41,380 bases of DNA, from contig JAFAOG010000046.1 of NCBI GenBank assembly GCA_019237945.1, forward strand, positions 1 through 41,380, written 5' to 3'. This document shows, in pieces, positions 8,261-17,364 of this stretch. Position 1 is the first letter of the stretch. Each line of letters begins with the position of its first letter. Under the pieces are notes generated by a model, which saw only the letters and a list, made by a program, of their open reading frames with translations, did no database searches and was not told the origin of the DNA. The position numbers and the translations under genes are program-made. The stretch comes from Deltaproteobacteria bacterium (GTDB lineage Bacteria; Myxococcota_A; Polyangia; Haliangiales; Haliangiaceae).

Positions 8261-10426
8261 ATGCGCCTGGCCCTCGTCGCGCTCCTCGCCACCGCCTGCG
8301 CCCACGGCTCCTCCATGCCCAACCAGACCTGGCCCGCCCTCAACGCCCAGCTGCTCACCGATTCCGTCGAGACGTTCAACTGGCGGCTCGGGCTGCCGAC
8401 GGTGCTCGCGATCACGCTCGATGGGTCGGTGATCTACCGGCGTACGCCGCCGCGCAGCTTTGTCGCGAGCATCTACCAGCTCGATACGCGGACCGGCAAG
8501 GAGACGATGCTCCTGTCGGGCGACGACGACACGAACCTGTCGGATGCGGAGAAGGCCCGCCGCGAGCGGTCGCGCACCGTGCAGCGCGGCATTGTCGACC
8601 TCGACCTCTCGCGCGACGGCGCGTGGATGTTCTACTCGCGCGGCAACCAGCTCGTGTTCGCGGATCGCACGAGCCCCAAGCGCGCGGTCGAGCGCACGAT
8701 CGACGGCGAGGTCTACGACCCGCACCTGTCTCCCGACGGCAAGCTCGTCGGCTACGTGCAGGACGGCGATCTGTTCGTCGTCGGGATGGAGGGCCCACCG
8801 CGCCGGCTGACGAAGCACCCCGAGGGCATCGAGTACGGCGTCGCGGACTTCGCGGCGATGGAGGAGCTCGACCGGCGGCGCGGCTGGTGGTGGTCGCCCG
8901 ACAGCAAGCAGATCCTGTTCCAGCGCAACGACAACCGCTCGATCGACACGGTCTACGTCAGCGACGTGCGGCACCCCGAGAAGAAGCCGGTGCCGTTCAA
9001 GTATCCGCGCGCCGGTACGAACAACGCGAAGGTCGACCTCGGCCTGGTGTCGGTCGATGGCGGTGAGCCGACGTGGATCACGTGGGACACCGAGAAGTAC
9101 CCGTACCTGGCGCGCTGCTCGTGGTCCGCGGCCGGCCCGGCGACGATCGTCGTGCTCACGCGCGAGCAGCAGGACGTCGTCGCGTACGCGCTCAAGGGCA
9201 CGCAGCTCGAGAAGCTCGTCGAGGAGCACGACGATGCGTGGGTCAACGTCCCGCGCCCCGAGTCGACGCTGTACGCCGCCGGCACGCCGCTGTGGATCGG
9301 CGACAAGTTCCTGTGGACGACCGAGCGCACCGGCGACTGGACGCTCGAGCTGCGCGACGCCGCCGGCACCGCGAGGCCGCTCGCGATCCCCGGCCTGCGC
9401 ACGCTCGTCGGCGCCGATGACCACGCCGCGTACGTGACGGCGTCGACGGATCCGCTGCGCCAGGACGTCTACCGCGTGCCGCTCGACGGCAAGCCCGCAA
9501 CGCGGATCACGCCCGGCGATGGCGGGTACACGGCCGATGTGGCCAGCGGGGTCGTCGTCGTGTCGGGCGCGCTCGCCAAGGGCGGCCGCGTGACGTTCGC
9601 GATCCGCGACGACAAGGAGCATGACCTGCCCGCCGTGGCCGAGCATCCGTCGCTCGTGCCGACGACGGTGATCGAGAAGATCGAGATCGATGGCCGCACG
9701 CACTACGCGACGATCACGCGCCCGCGCGATTTCGACGCGAAGAAGAAGTATCCGGTCCTGCTCAAGGTCTACGGCGGTCCGCACGCACGCACGGTCGAAG
9801 ATGCGCGCGACGGCTACGTGATGGATCAGTTTTACGCCGACGCCGGCTTCGTCGTCGTGCGCAGCGACAACCGCGGCACCCCGGATCGCGGCCGCGCGTG
9901 GGAGCGCGCGATCCTCAAGGATCTGATCACCGTGCCGCTGCGCGACCAGGTCGACGTGCTGCAGGCGATGGGCAAGCGCCATCCCGAGATGGACATGAAG
10001 CGCGTCGGCGTCACCGGCTGGTCGTTCGGCGGCTACTTCTCGGCGATGGCCGTGCTGCTGCGGCCCGACGTGTTCGCGGCCGGCGTCGCGGGCGCCCCCG
10101 TCACCGACTGGCAGCTCTACGACACCGCGTACACCGAGCGCTACATGCGCGAGCCCGTCCACAACCCCGAAGGCTACAAGTCGACGAGCGCGCTCACGCA
10201 CGCATCGAAGCTGTCGCGGCCGCTGCTGATCATCCACGGCATCACCGACGACAACGTCCACTTCGCGCACTCGCTCTCGCTGATCGAGGCGCTCTACGTC
10301 GCCGGCAAGTTCGCGAACGTGATCACGCTGTCGGCGACGCACATGGTGCCCGACCCCAAGCTCAACCTCGCGCGCGAGCAGGTGCAGATCGACTTCTTCC
10401 GCCAGCACCTCGGCCCGCCGCCGTGA
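8261..10426 (+). CDS. S9 family prolyl oligopeptidase (DPP IV-like)
   Basis: Serine peptidase that probably removes X-Pro dipeptides from peptide N-termini in the envelope. 721 aa. It starts with a short lipoprotein-like signal (MRLALVALLATACAHG). A beta-propeller follows (repeats with LSPDGKLVGYVQDGDLFV and WWWSPDSKQILFQRND). The Glu pair in FAAMEELDRRRGWWWSPD matches the DPP IV N-terminus-binding glutamates. The catalytic alpha/beta domain has nucleophile Ser588 in GWSFGGY, an Asp pair 663-664 in TDDNVHF and His694 in ATHMVPD, so the triad is complete. ATG 8261 is chosen for the signal peptide and -10 spacing. It overlaps the next gene as GTGA. Confidence 0.95.
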   Translation: MRLALVALLATACAHGSSMPNQTWPALNAQLLTDSVETFNWRLGLPTVLAITLDGSVIYRRTPPRSFVASIYQLDTRTGKETMLLSGDDDTNLSDAEKARRERSRTVQRGIVDLDLSRDGAWMFYSRGNQLVFADRTSPKRAVERTIDGEVYDPHLSPDGKLVGYVQDGDLFVVGMEGPPRRLTKHPEGIEYGVADFAAMEELDRRRGWWWSPDSKQILFQRNDNRSIDTVYVSDVRHPEKKPVPFKYPRAGTNNAKVDLGLVSVDGGEPTWITWDTEKYPYLARCSWSAAGPATIVVLTREQQDVVAYALKGTQLEKLVEEHDDAWVNVPRPESTLYAAGTPLWIGDKFLWTTERTGDWTLELRDAAGTARPLAIPGLRTLVGADDHAAYVTASTDPLRQDVYRVPLDGKPATRITPGDGGYTADVASGVVVVSGALAKGGRVTFAIRDDKEHDLPAVAEHPSLVPTTVIEKIEIDGRTHYATITRPRDFDAKKKYPVLLKVYGGPHARTVEDARDGYVMDQFYADAGFVVVRSDNRGTPDRGRAWERAILKDLITVPLRDQVDVLQAMGKRHPEMDMKRVGVTGWSFGGYFSAMAVLLRPDVFAAGVAGAPVTDWQLYDTAYTERYMREPVHNPEGYKSTSALTHASKLSRPLLIIHGITDDNVHFAHSLSLIEALYVAGKFANVITLSATHMVPDPKLNLAREQVQIDFFRQHLGPPP

Positions 10427-11046
10427 TCCTGCATCGCGACGCGCGCTGCGTCGCCGTCGACAAGCCGAGCGGCGTGGCCACCCACCGCGGCTGGGCCGAC
10501 GACGACGACGCCCTGCTCCAGCGCGTGCGCGACGCCGTCAACTGCTACGTCTATCCGATCCATCGCCTCGACCGCGGCGCGTCGGGCATCGTGCTATTCG
10601 CGCTCGACAAGGAGGCCGCGCGCGCGTTCTCCGATGCGTGGAGCGAGGCCGACAAGCGCTACCTCGCGGTGACGCGCGGCCACCCGCCCGAGCACGCGAT
10701 GATCGATCACGCGATCGACGGTGCCCCCTCGCGCACCGAGATCTGGCGCCAGCGCACGTTCGGCCGCTACGCCGTTGTCGAGGCGCGCCCCCACACCGGC
10801 CGGCTCCACCAGATCCGCCGCCACTTGAAACACATCTCGTGTCCGCTGATCGGCGACGTCCGCTACGGCAAGGGCGAGCACAACCGGCTGTGGCGCGAGC
10901 GCTTCGCGCTGCACCGCCTCGCGCTGCACTGCACGTCGCTTCGCGTGCCGCACTGCGAGGGCGGCGAGCTTGCCGTGACGTGCCCGCTTGCGCCGGATCT
11001 CGCAGCGGCGATCGAGCGAGCGGCTATGGAACTGCTTGAACGATGA
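10423..11046 (+). CDS. truC: RluA-family pseudouridine synthase, TruC-like
   Basis: Isomerises a uridine to pseudouridine in tRNA (TruC acts at position 65) or rRNA. 207 aa, somewhat shorter than E. coli TruC. It begins VILHRDARCVAVDKPSGV, then has YPIHRLDRGASGIVLF with the catalytic Asp in HRLDRGASG. Next come ARPHTGRLHQIRRHLKH, the conserved RNA-contacting motif, and CPLIGDVRYGKG. The GTG start at 10423 overlaps the stop of the S9 peptidase (GTGA), giving translational coupling. TruC versus another RluA member is judged from the short, S4-less architecture and the HLKHISCPLIGD segment. Its last 23 bases overlap the convergent repeat-protein gene. Confidence 0.85.
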   Translation: MILHRDARCVAVDKPSGVATHRGWADDDDALLQRVRDAVNCYVYPIHRLDRGASGIVLFALDKEAARAFSDAWSEADKRYLAVTRGHPPEHAMIDHAIDGAPSRTEIWRQRTFGRYAVVEARPHTGRLHQIRRHLKHISCPLIGDVRYGKGEHNRLWRERFALHRLALHCTSLRVPHCEGGELAVTCPLAPDLAAAIERAAMELLER

Positions 11047-12304
11047 TGCTTCGGTTCGTAAACGTCGCGTTGCCGCCGCCGTTGACGCGGTACTCGATCG
11101 CGAACGTGTGACTACCGGGCGTGACGGTCACGAAGTACGTCGCGCTCGACTGCAGCGGGTTCGTATCGGCGTTGAGCGACTGCGCGTCGGTTGCGGCGGC
11201 ACTGTCGATCGAGAGCCCCATGAACGCGCCATTGCCGTTCGTCGGCTGGATCGCGCCGGTGATCGTCACGAGCGCGTGACCGCTGGCGACGTTCGCGGAG
11301 ACGCTCGGCCCCGCGTTGCCGTAGCTCTGGCTGTTCGTCTGCTGGCCGCCCGCGGTCGACGCCGAGAACACCGTCGAGCCCCCGCACGTCACCGTGCCGT
11401 CTTGTGCGATCGCGCTGATCGCCTGGCCGACCGCGCACGTGCCGGTCACGCGGCGCTGCACGTTGGCCGTGTTGACGTCCCACGCCTTCGTGCCCGCGTT
11501 GAACTGGATGCCGAAGCCGGCCGAGTAGCACGTCGCCGTGCCCGACGAGTCCGCGCTGGAGAGCAGCGAGCCTGCTGTGCACGGCACGATCGCGTGCTGC
11601 GTTGTCGTGAAGTCGACGACGAACTGGTTCGTCGTGAACGCCAGGCCGGTGCCGGCAGTCAAGCACGTCACCGCGCCCGTCGCCGTGATCGTCTCGATCG
11701 CGCCAGAGGCGCAGACGCCGGAGACGCGCGCCTGCGTCAGCGTGGTGTCGACGGAGAACGTCGACCCGGTGAGCGTCAGGCCCGCGCCCGCGAGGTACGT
11801 CGGGACGGCCTGGCACATGACCGAGCCCGCGGCGTCGATCGACGCGATCGCCGAGCCCGACGAGCACGCGTTCGAGACGCGCGCCTGATAGAAGCTCGCG
11901 GGATGCGTGCCGAGCGTGTCGCTGTCGACCGCGTGCGAGGCCTCCCCGGATCGGATCGCGTACGGCGTGCTCTCGATGACGATGCGCGGCGTCGTGATCT
12001 GCGCGTCGATCGTGACCTCGAGGTACTTCTTGTTGCCGCTGAACACATTGGCGTCGAGCGGGGTCACGCTGCCGAGGTCGAGGTAGAGGACGCCGTCGCT
12101 CGGGATCGTCACGCCGCTGCGCGACTCGGTCCACACGGGGTTGCCGCCGGTCGACGCGTCGAACAGCGAGAGCACGAGGTCGTGCGCGCCCGTGATCGGC
12201 GTGCCGTTGTCGGCGAGGCGCGCGACGAACGAGATCGTCGGCGGCGTGCCGGCGGCGTGCGCCGACGTTGCGAGCAACAGCGCGAGCAAGAGAGCTTTCT
12301 TCAT
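11024..12304 (-). CDS. Secreted protein with four Cys-pair repeats
   Basis: 426 aa with a classical signal peptide (MKKALLLALLLATSAHA, cleavage after AHA). The first domain (FVARLADNGTPITGAHDLVLSLFD) resembles the N-terminal region of secreted or tail-fibre-like proteins. Four imperfect repeats follow, with pattern Q-x-R-V-x3-C-x2-G-x-A-I-x2-I-x3-G-x-V-x-C: QARVSNACSSGSAI, QARVSGVCASGAIE, QHAIVPCTAGSLLS and QRRVTGTCAVGQAI. Each has two Cys about 15-17 residues apart, suggesting one disulfide per repeat in an extended surface fibre. The C-terminus is a beta domain with YFVTVTPGSHTFAIEYRVNG. The ATG overlaps the upstream stop (ATGA). Function unknown; an adhesin or extracellular filament is an inference. 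Confidence 0.8.
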   Translation of the reverse strand: MKKALLLALLLATSAHAAGTPPTISFVARLADNGTPITGAHDLVLSLFDASTGGNPVWTESRSGVTIPSDGVLYLDLGSVTPLDANVFSGNKKYLEVTIDAQITTPRIVIESTPYAIRSGEASHAVDSDTLGTHPASFYQARVSNACSSGSAIASIDAAGSVMCQAVPTYLAGAGLTLTGSTFSVDTTLTQARVSGVCASGAIETITATGAVTCLTAGTGLAFTTNQFVVDFTTTQHAIVPCTAGSLLSSADSSGTATCYSAGFGIQFNAGTKAWDVNTANVQRRVTGTCAVGQAISAIAQDGTVTCGGSTVFSASTAGGQQTNSQSYGNAGPSVSANVASGHALVTITGAIQPTNGNGAFMGLSIDSAAATDAQSLNADTNPLQSSATYFVTVTPGSHTFAIEYRVNGGGNATFTNRSIIVQAVP

Positions 12305-12564
12305 GGCTGCACCACCTGGGCACCGGTGATCGTGATCGTTCCGACGCTCGACTTGCGCACGAGCACCGCGTGACCGACCTCGATGTCGATCGTCTTCGTT
12401 CCCGCCGTCACGCGGCCTGCGCCCGCGACGATCTCCATCTGCTGGCGACCCGTCGCGATCGCGGCATCGCTGCCGCCGCCGCCCGAGTCGCGCGCATCCG
12501 TCGGCGCACCGCGCGCCGAGAAGCTACAGCCCGTCCACAAGACGAGCGCGATCGCGATCCTCAT
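12301..12564 (-). CDS. Small putative lipoprotein
   Basis: 87 aa. MRIAIALVLWTGCSFS gives a lipobox at Cys13. A low-complexity linker with GGGGS follows, then a compact beta-rich domain (QMEIVAGAGRVTAGTKTIDIEVGHAVLVRK). No family is recognised. It is the middle gene of a three-gene operon. Its ATG overlaps the preceding stop (ATGA) and its stop overlaps the start of the secreted repeat protein (ATGA). It may anchor or accompany that protein at the cell surface, an inference from context only. A TACGCT hexamer lies 6 bases before the ATG inside the upstream coding region and could be an internal promoter or chance. Confidence 0.72.
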   Translation of the reverse strand: MRIAIALVLWTGCSFSARGAPTDARDSGGGGSDAAIATGRQQMEIVAGAGRVTAGTKTIDIEVGHAVLVRKSSVGTITITGAQVVQP

Positions 12565-12932
12565 GCGACCAGCGTATCACCGAGATCGCGCACGCTCTCG
12601 TCGAGAACTGCATAGATGATGGCGGCGATCACGGTCGCGATCGCGTCCTGCTCGCGCGGCGTCAGGGCGACCGGAAGCTCTTCGATCTGGTCGCGCAGCG
12701 AGCGCACCATCGCGCGGTCACACCGCCCCGAGCGCACATCGCCAAGCGCGCGAGACAGGGCGCGGTGATCGAGACGTAGATCACCGAGGCGGGTCTTGCC
12801 GCCGAGCACCCGACACGCGAGCTCGAGGCCGGCCGCGAACGCGTCACCGTCGGGTGTCGCCAGCTCCGCTTCGAGCATGCGGATTACCGAAGGTTGGCGG
12901 ATGGCAAGCCAGCTGGCGTCGTCGGTATCCAT
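12561..12932 (-). CDS. Hypothetical cytoplasmic protein
   Basis: 123 aa from ATG 12932; an alternative GTG at 12941 adds three residues. It is predicted to be all-helical, with a run containing ELACRVLGGKTRLGDLRLDHRALSRALGDV and a C-terminal DAIATVIAAIIYAVLDESV. No signal peptide or membrane segment is seen, and I recognise no family. It is the first gene of the operon with the lipoprotein and the repeat protein, overlapping the next gene as ATGA, and is divergent from the thiolase gene. A TACATA hexamer (12944-12949 on the minus strand) lies 11 bases before ATG 12932, consistent with a very short leader. Confidence 0.65.
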   Translation of the reverse strand: MDTDDASWLAIRQPSVIRMLEAELATPDGDAFAAGLELACRVLGGKTRLGDLRLDHRALSRALGDVRSGRCDRAMVRSLRDQIEELPVALTPREQDAIATVIAAIIYAVLDESVRDLGDTLVA

Positions 12933-12978
12933 CGCCCCCACCCTATGTAGGCAGGATCCGTCGCGCCAGTTTTCGGCG

Positions 12979-12984
12979 TATGGT
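12979..12984 (+). promoter_or_regulatory. -10 hexamer TATGGT, 6 bases before ATG 12991
   Basis: TATGGT, six bases, then the thiolase ATG. The predicted transcription start is the A of the ATG. There is no purine-rich ribosome site between them. Confidence 0.55.
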
Positions 12985-12990
12985 CGCGCA

Positions 12991-14199
12991 ATGACGCGTC
13001 CCGCTTACCTTGTCGACGGAATCCGGTCGCCGTTTGGCCGTTACGGCGGGGGGCTGGCGGGCGTGCGAGCGGACGACCTGCTCGCGGCCGTGATCGCGGC
13101 GCTGGTGGCGAAGACGAAGATCCCGGCGGACCGGATCGATGACGTGATCGCGGGGTGCGCGAACCAGGCGGGCGAGGACAACCGCAACGTCGCGCGGATG
13201 TCGGCGCTGCTCGCCGGGCTTCCGGTCGGCATTCCCGGCGTCACCGTCAACCGGCTGTGCGGCTCGGGCATGCAAGCGGTCGCCGATGCGGCGCGCCTGG
13301 TGATGACCGGCGAGGCCGATCTCGTGATCGCAGGTGGTGTCGAGCAGATGACGCGCGCGCCCTACGTGATGGGAAAGCCGACCGAGGCGTTCCAGCGCGG
13401 CGCCCCGACGGTGTTCGACACGACGCTCGGCTGGCGGTTCGTCAATCCGAAGATGGAAGCGGCGCATGGCGTCCTCGCGATGGGCGAGACCGCGGAGCGC
13501 GTCGCCGAGAAGTGCGGCGTGTCGCGCGAGGCGCAGGACAAGTTCTCGATCGTGTCGCAGCAGCGCGCGGGCAAGGCGCTCGCGAGCGGACGCATGGCGC
13601 TCGAGACGACGCCGATCGTCACCGGCACCGACAAGAAGACCGGCGCGAAGATCGAGGTCACGACTGACGAGCACCCGCGGCCGGAGACGACGCTCGAGCA
13701 ATTAGCAAAACTCCGTCCCGCTTTTGCGAAAAATGGGACCGTCACGGCCGGCAACGCCTCCGGCCTCAACGACGGCGCCGCGGCGCTGCTCGTGGCGAGC
13801 GAATCGGCCTGCAAGGAGCTGAATCTCGTACCGAAAGCGCGCTACGTCGCCGGCGCGGCGGCGGGAGTCGAGCCGAGCTACATGGGCCTGGGGCCGGTTC
13901 CGGCGAGCAAGAAGGTGCTGGCCAAGGCGGGGCTGACGCCGCAACGTATCGATCTTGCTGAGCTCAACGAGGCTTTTGCCGCGCAGGCGATTCCCTGCAT
14001 CGACCAGATCGGCCTCGACCCGGAGCGGGTCAACGTCAACGGCGGCGCGATCGCGTGGGGACACCCGCTCGGAGCCTCCGGTGCGCGCCTGCTCCTGACG
14101 CTCATGATCGAGCTCCAGCAACGGTCGAACCAGTACGGTCTCGCGTCGATGTGCATCGGCGTCGGCCAGGGGATCGCCGTCGTGCTCGAACGAACCTAA
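12991..14199 (+). CDS. Thiolase (acetyl-CoA C-acyltransferase, PcaF/FadA-like)
   Basis: Cleaves 3-ketoacyl-CoA with CoA to acetyl-CoA and a shortened acyl-CoA. 402 aa, the normal length. The N-terminus reads RPAYLVDGIRSPFGRYGG. The nucleophile is Cys90 in NRLCGSGMQAV. His358 lies in NVNGGAIAWGHPLGASGAR and the second active-site Cys388 in CIGVGQG. ELNEAFAAQ is also present. The NRxCGSG and GSG spacing resembles beta-ketoadipyl-CoA thiolases, but substrate cannot be told from sequence and no aromatic-degradation genes are adjacent. Around 13699-13738 a short run of codons uses TTA, TTT, AAA and AAT, which is unlike the rest of the gene. Confidence 0.95.
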   Translation: MTRPAYLVDGIRSPFGRYGGGLAGVRADDLLAAVIAALVAKTKIPADRIDDVIAGCANQAGEDNRNVARMSALLAGLPVGIPGVTVNRLCGSGMQAVADAARLVMTGEADLVIAGGVEQMTRAPYVMGKPTEAFQRGAPTVFDTTLGWRFVNPKMEAAHGVLAMGETAERVAEKCGVSREAQDKFSIVSQQRAGKALASGRMALETTPIVTGTDKKTGAKIEVTTDEHPRPETTLEQLAKLRPAFAKNGTVTAGNASGLNDGAAALLVASESACKELNLVPKARYVAGAAAGVEPSYMGLGPVPASKKVLAKAGLTPQRIDLAELNEAFAAQAIPCIDQIGLDPERVNVNGGAIAWGHPLGASGARLLLTLMIELQQRSNQYGLASMCIGVGQGIAVVLERT

Positions 14200-14254
14200 C
14201 GATTCCCTTAGCCACCGAGATCATGCGAGAACCGAAAGACCGCTCTGGGGTGAC

Positions 14255-17200
14255 GTGACGGTGCAGGACCAAGTCCAGAAGTCCTTGAAGCTTGTCGGCC
14301 GGGTCCTCGGCGACAAGTTCAAGCTGACTGCCTGCATCGGCATCGGTGGCTCCGGTGCCGTCTACAAGGCGGACCAGATCGCGCTCGGCCGCACCGTCGC
14401 GGTCAAGATCCTCAACGAGGAGCTGTGCGCGGACCCCCGCATGATCACGCGGTTCCGCGGCGAGGCGATGAGTGCATCTCGCCTCAACCATCCCAACTGC
14501 GTCTCGATCATCGACTACGGCCAGTCGCCCGACGGCCTGCTCTATCTCGCGATGGAGTACGTCAAGGGTCCCACCCTGACCCAGCTGCTCACGAACGAGA
14601 GCCCGCTCGCGATCGATCGCGTGATCGACATCGTCACCCAGTCGCTCGCCGGGATCGAAGAAGCGCACCTCGCGGGCGTCGTCCACGCCGATCTCAAGAG
14701 CGACAACATCATCCTCGACCAGCGGCGCGCGAGCGTCGACATGGTCAAGATCGTCGACTTCGGCATCGCGCGCCTCGTCACCGGCGTGCGCGAGACCAGC
14801 GAGGACCGCTCGATCAGCGGCACGCCCGAGTACATGGCGCCCGAGGTGATCAGCGGCGCGCCGCCGTCGTTCGCGAGCGACATCTACGCGGTCGGCATCA
14901 TCCTCTACGAGCTGCTCGCCGAGCGCACGCCGTTCTTCGCGTCGTCGACGACGGAGATCCTGACGAATCACTTGAAGGCGTCGTTGCCGCTGCTGACGCC
15001 GCGCCGCGAAGGCGTACCGAAAGAGCTCGACGCGGTGATCGCGAAGGCGCTCGCGAAGCACCCGACGGATCGCTTCACGTCCGCGAACGAGATGCGCGAC
15101 GCGCTGATGGCGATCCGCGTCAAGATGCGCGGCATCCCGACGACCGACAAGTGCGCGAGCTGCGGCGCGTCTTGTCAGCCGAACTTCAAGTTCTGCCCCG
15201 AGTGCGGCGCGCCGCGCGTGCGCGTCAGCAAGACGTTCGAGATCCCGACGATGCAGGCCTCGCTCGACGAGGTGCTGCCGCTGCCGTTCACCGGCCGCAA
15301 GAACGAGCTGCAGACGCTGCTCACGCACATGCGCCGCGCGCCGGGCACCGAGGTCGGCCTGCTCGCGATCGGCCAGGAGGGCGCGGGCCGCACGACGCTG
15401 CTCCGCCACGCCTACGACGCGCTGACGACCGAGGGACGCGTGATCTACCAGGTCGGCCCCGATCCGAGTGGGCTCGCGGCGCCGTTCTACCCGATCCGCT
15501 CGCTGCTCGCGGCGGTGCTGCAGCTGCCGCCGGTGTCGTCGGAGATCGACCTGCGCGACGCCGTGCTCGGCATCGGCCTCAACGAGCGCGACGTCCCCGG
15601 CATCGCTCAGCTGTTCGGCTATCCGACGACGCTGCTCGAGCTCGAGCCGCCCGTGCGCCGACGCGAGATGGTGTGGTCGGCGCTGCGCGCGCTCGAGCGG
15701 GCGGCGGCGGGTGGCGGCGTGACGCTGGTGTGCGAGGACGTCGATCGCTTCGACCATCCGAGCCTCGAGATCCTGCGCCGCGCGACCGAGGCGAACGAGC
15801 TGCAGCTGCCGCCGATCGTGCTCACCGCGACCACGTCGTTCGGCGCGCAGTGGCCGGGCGCCGTGCAGCGGCTCGACGTCGGCGCGCTCGACTCCAAGGA
15901 CCTCGAGACGATCGTCGCGCACCTCGCGAAGAGCGGTGTCCGCGGGCTGCCGCCGGTGCAGCAGCTGTTCGAGACCACCCGCGCGTATCCGGGACACGTC
16001 GAGCACGTCGTGCGCTACCTGCTCGAGGGCGGCAAGGCCGAGGACACGAAGGTCTCGCTGCCGGACTTGATCGCGGCTCGCCTCTCGCTGCTCGCGCAAT
16101 CGACGCGCGACGTGCTGCAGGCCGCCGCCGTGCTCGGCATCGAGCCGCAACTCGATCTGCTGCGGTCGATGCTGCCGAGCGAGCAGCTCGAGCCCGCGCT
16201 TGCCGATGCCGAAATTCACGGCCTGCTCGGGCGCGACCCGTCGGGCGAGCTGTTGTTCGCGAGCCGGCTCGTCCGCGAGATCGTCTACGACGCGACGCCG
16301 GCCGACGTGCGCCGTTCGCTGCACGCGACCGCGGCGGCCGCCGTCGAGGCGATGTCGCACGATCTCGGTCTGCTCGGTCATCACCACGACCTCGCCGGTC
16401 ACGCGCGCGATGCGATCGAGCTCTTGCGCACCGCCGGCGATCACGCGGCCGAGCAGCTCGACGACGTCGGCGCCGGCGAGTTCTTCTATCGCGCGCTCGT
16501 CGCGGTTCGCCAGGCCGTGCAGTCGGGTGAGATCGAGGACGGCGCGGATCAGCAGTTCGTCGAGCTCAGCGTGCGACTCGCCGACGTCCTGCGCACCCGC
16601 GGCGAGACGGCGCTCGCGCGCGGCATCCTCGCCGAGGCCCGCGACTGGTCGAGCCGACCGCTGCTCGTCGCGATGATCGATCGGGCGAGCGCCGCGATCG
16701 CGCTGAGCGAGGGCGATGTCGACGGCGCGGTCACGGCGCTTCGCCGCGGCGTCGGTCGTGCGATCGGCTCGGGCGACATGAACCTCGTCTGCGAGCTGTA
16801 TCTCGACCTCTCGCAGGCGCTGCTGCGCTCGGGCGACGGCGACACCGCGAATCGCGAGCTGGTCGAGTGCGTCGATCTGGCGACGCTCGGCGAAGGCTTC
16901 ACGGCGACCGACGGCCCGCAGGCGTTCTGGCGCGTGCTGCGGGCGCAGTCGCAGATGGTCGATGCGGCCGGCGATTCGTATCGCGCGCTGCGGCTCGCGG
17001 AGGCGGCGCTGTTCCATGCGCAGCGCGTGCGGTCGCGGCTCGGGGCGGCGCGCGTCCAGCAGCTGCTCGCCACGCTGTGCGACAAGGCCGGCCTCGGCAA
17101 CAAGGCCGAGCGCTACCGCCAGGCCGCGATCAACGAGATGCGCAGCCTCGGTGATCGGCGGGCGACCGCGGAGCTGCTGCTCACGGATACCCCCCAGCGC

Positions 17201-17335
17201 GGGGTCGTCGTGGCCCCCGGTCGCATCCAGGATGCGATGGCACTCACCAAAGAAATTGGCTGGGCCGAGGGCCATGAGCGCGCGAAACGAAAGAGCAACC
17301 CGCCTCCGACGCCCGCTGACGTCGACAAATCGTAA
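14255..17335 (+). CDS. Ser/Thr kinase fused to zinc ribbon and NACHT/AAA-like ATPase with helical repeats
   Basis: 1026 aa signalling protein. Residues about 15-285 form a Hanks-type kinase with a glycine loop (GIGGSGAVYKA), AVKIL lysine, VVHADLKSDN catalytic loop (Asp and Lys kept, Arg of HRD replaced by Ala), IVDFG and GTPEYMAPE. A zinc ribbon uses Cys300, 303, 314 and 317. An ATPase domain opens with FTGRKNELQTL. Its Walker A is GQEGAGRTT (373-381) with Arg where Lys is expected, and its Walker B is VTLVCEDVDRFD. The C-terminal half is TPR-like helices. This layout matches kinase-adenylate-cyclase-like or MalT-like myxobacterial regulators. GTG 14255 is used; GTG 14261, placed 7 bases after a GGGGTGA, is an alternative. 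It is followed by a receiver-domain gene. Confidence 0.88.
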   Translation: MTVQDQVQKSLKLVGRVLGDKFKLTACIGIGGSGAVYKADQIALGRTVAVKILNEELCADPRMITRFRGEAMSASRLNHPNCVSIIDYGQSPDGLLYLAMEYVKGPTLTQLLTNESPLAIDRVIDIVTQSLAGIEEAHLAGVVHADLKSDNIILDQRRASVDMVKIVDFGIARLVTGVRETSEDRSISGTPEYMAPEVISGAPPSFASDIYAVGIILYELLAERTPFFASSTTEILTNHLKASLPLLTPRREGVPKELDAVIAKALAKHPTDRFTSANEMRDALMAIRVKMRGIPTTDKCASCGASCQPNFKFCPECGAPRVRVSKTFEIPTMQASLDEVLPLPFTGRKNELQTLLTHMRRAPGTEVGLLAIGQEGAGRTTLLRHAYDALTTEGRVIYQVGPDPSGLAAPFYPIRSLLAAVLQLPPVSSEIDLRDAVLGIGLNERDVPGIAQLFGYPTTLLELEPPVRRREMVWSALRALERAAAGGGVTLVCEDVDRFDHPSLEILRRATEANELQLPPIVLTATTSFGAQWPGAVQRLDVGALDSKDLETIVAHLAKSGVRGLPPVQQLFETTRAYPGHVEHVVRYLLEGGKAEDTKVSLPDLIAARLSLLAQSTRDVLQAAAVLGIEPQLDLLRSMLPSEQLEPALADAEIHGLLGRDPSGELLFASRLVREIVYDATPADVRRSLHATAAAAVEAMSHDLGLLGHHHDLAGHARDAIELLRTAGDHAAEQLDDVGAGEFFYRALVAVRQAVQSGEIEDGADQQFVELSVRLADVLRTRGETALARGILAEARDWSSRPLLVAMIDRASAAIALSEGDVDGAVTALRRGVGRAIGSGDMNLVCELYLDLSQALLRSGDGDTANRELVECVDLATLGEGFTATDGPQAFWRVLRAQSQMVDAAGDSYRALRLAEAALFHAQRVRSRLGAARVQQLLATLCDKAGLGNKAERYRQAAINEMRSLGDRRATAELLLTDTPQRGVVVAPGRIQDAMALTKEIGWAEGHERAKRKSNPPPTPADVDKS

Positions 17336-17364
17336 GTCCCGCGCCCCACATCTGCGCCGGGCGG

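Noticed and set aside
8204-10408. Long minus-strand extension of the roadblock-like gene across the S9 gene
   Set aside because: Only the last 124 codons look like a protein. The rest is shadow, and a terminator-like hairpin lies between.
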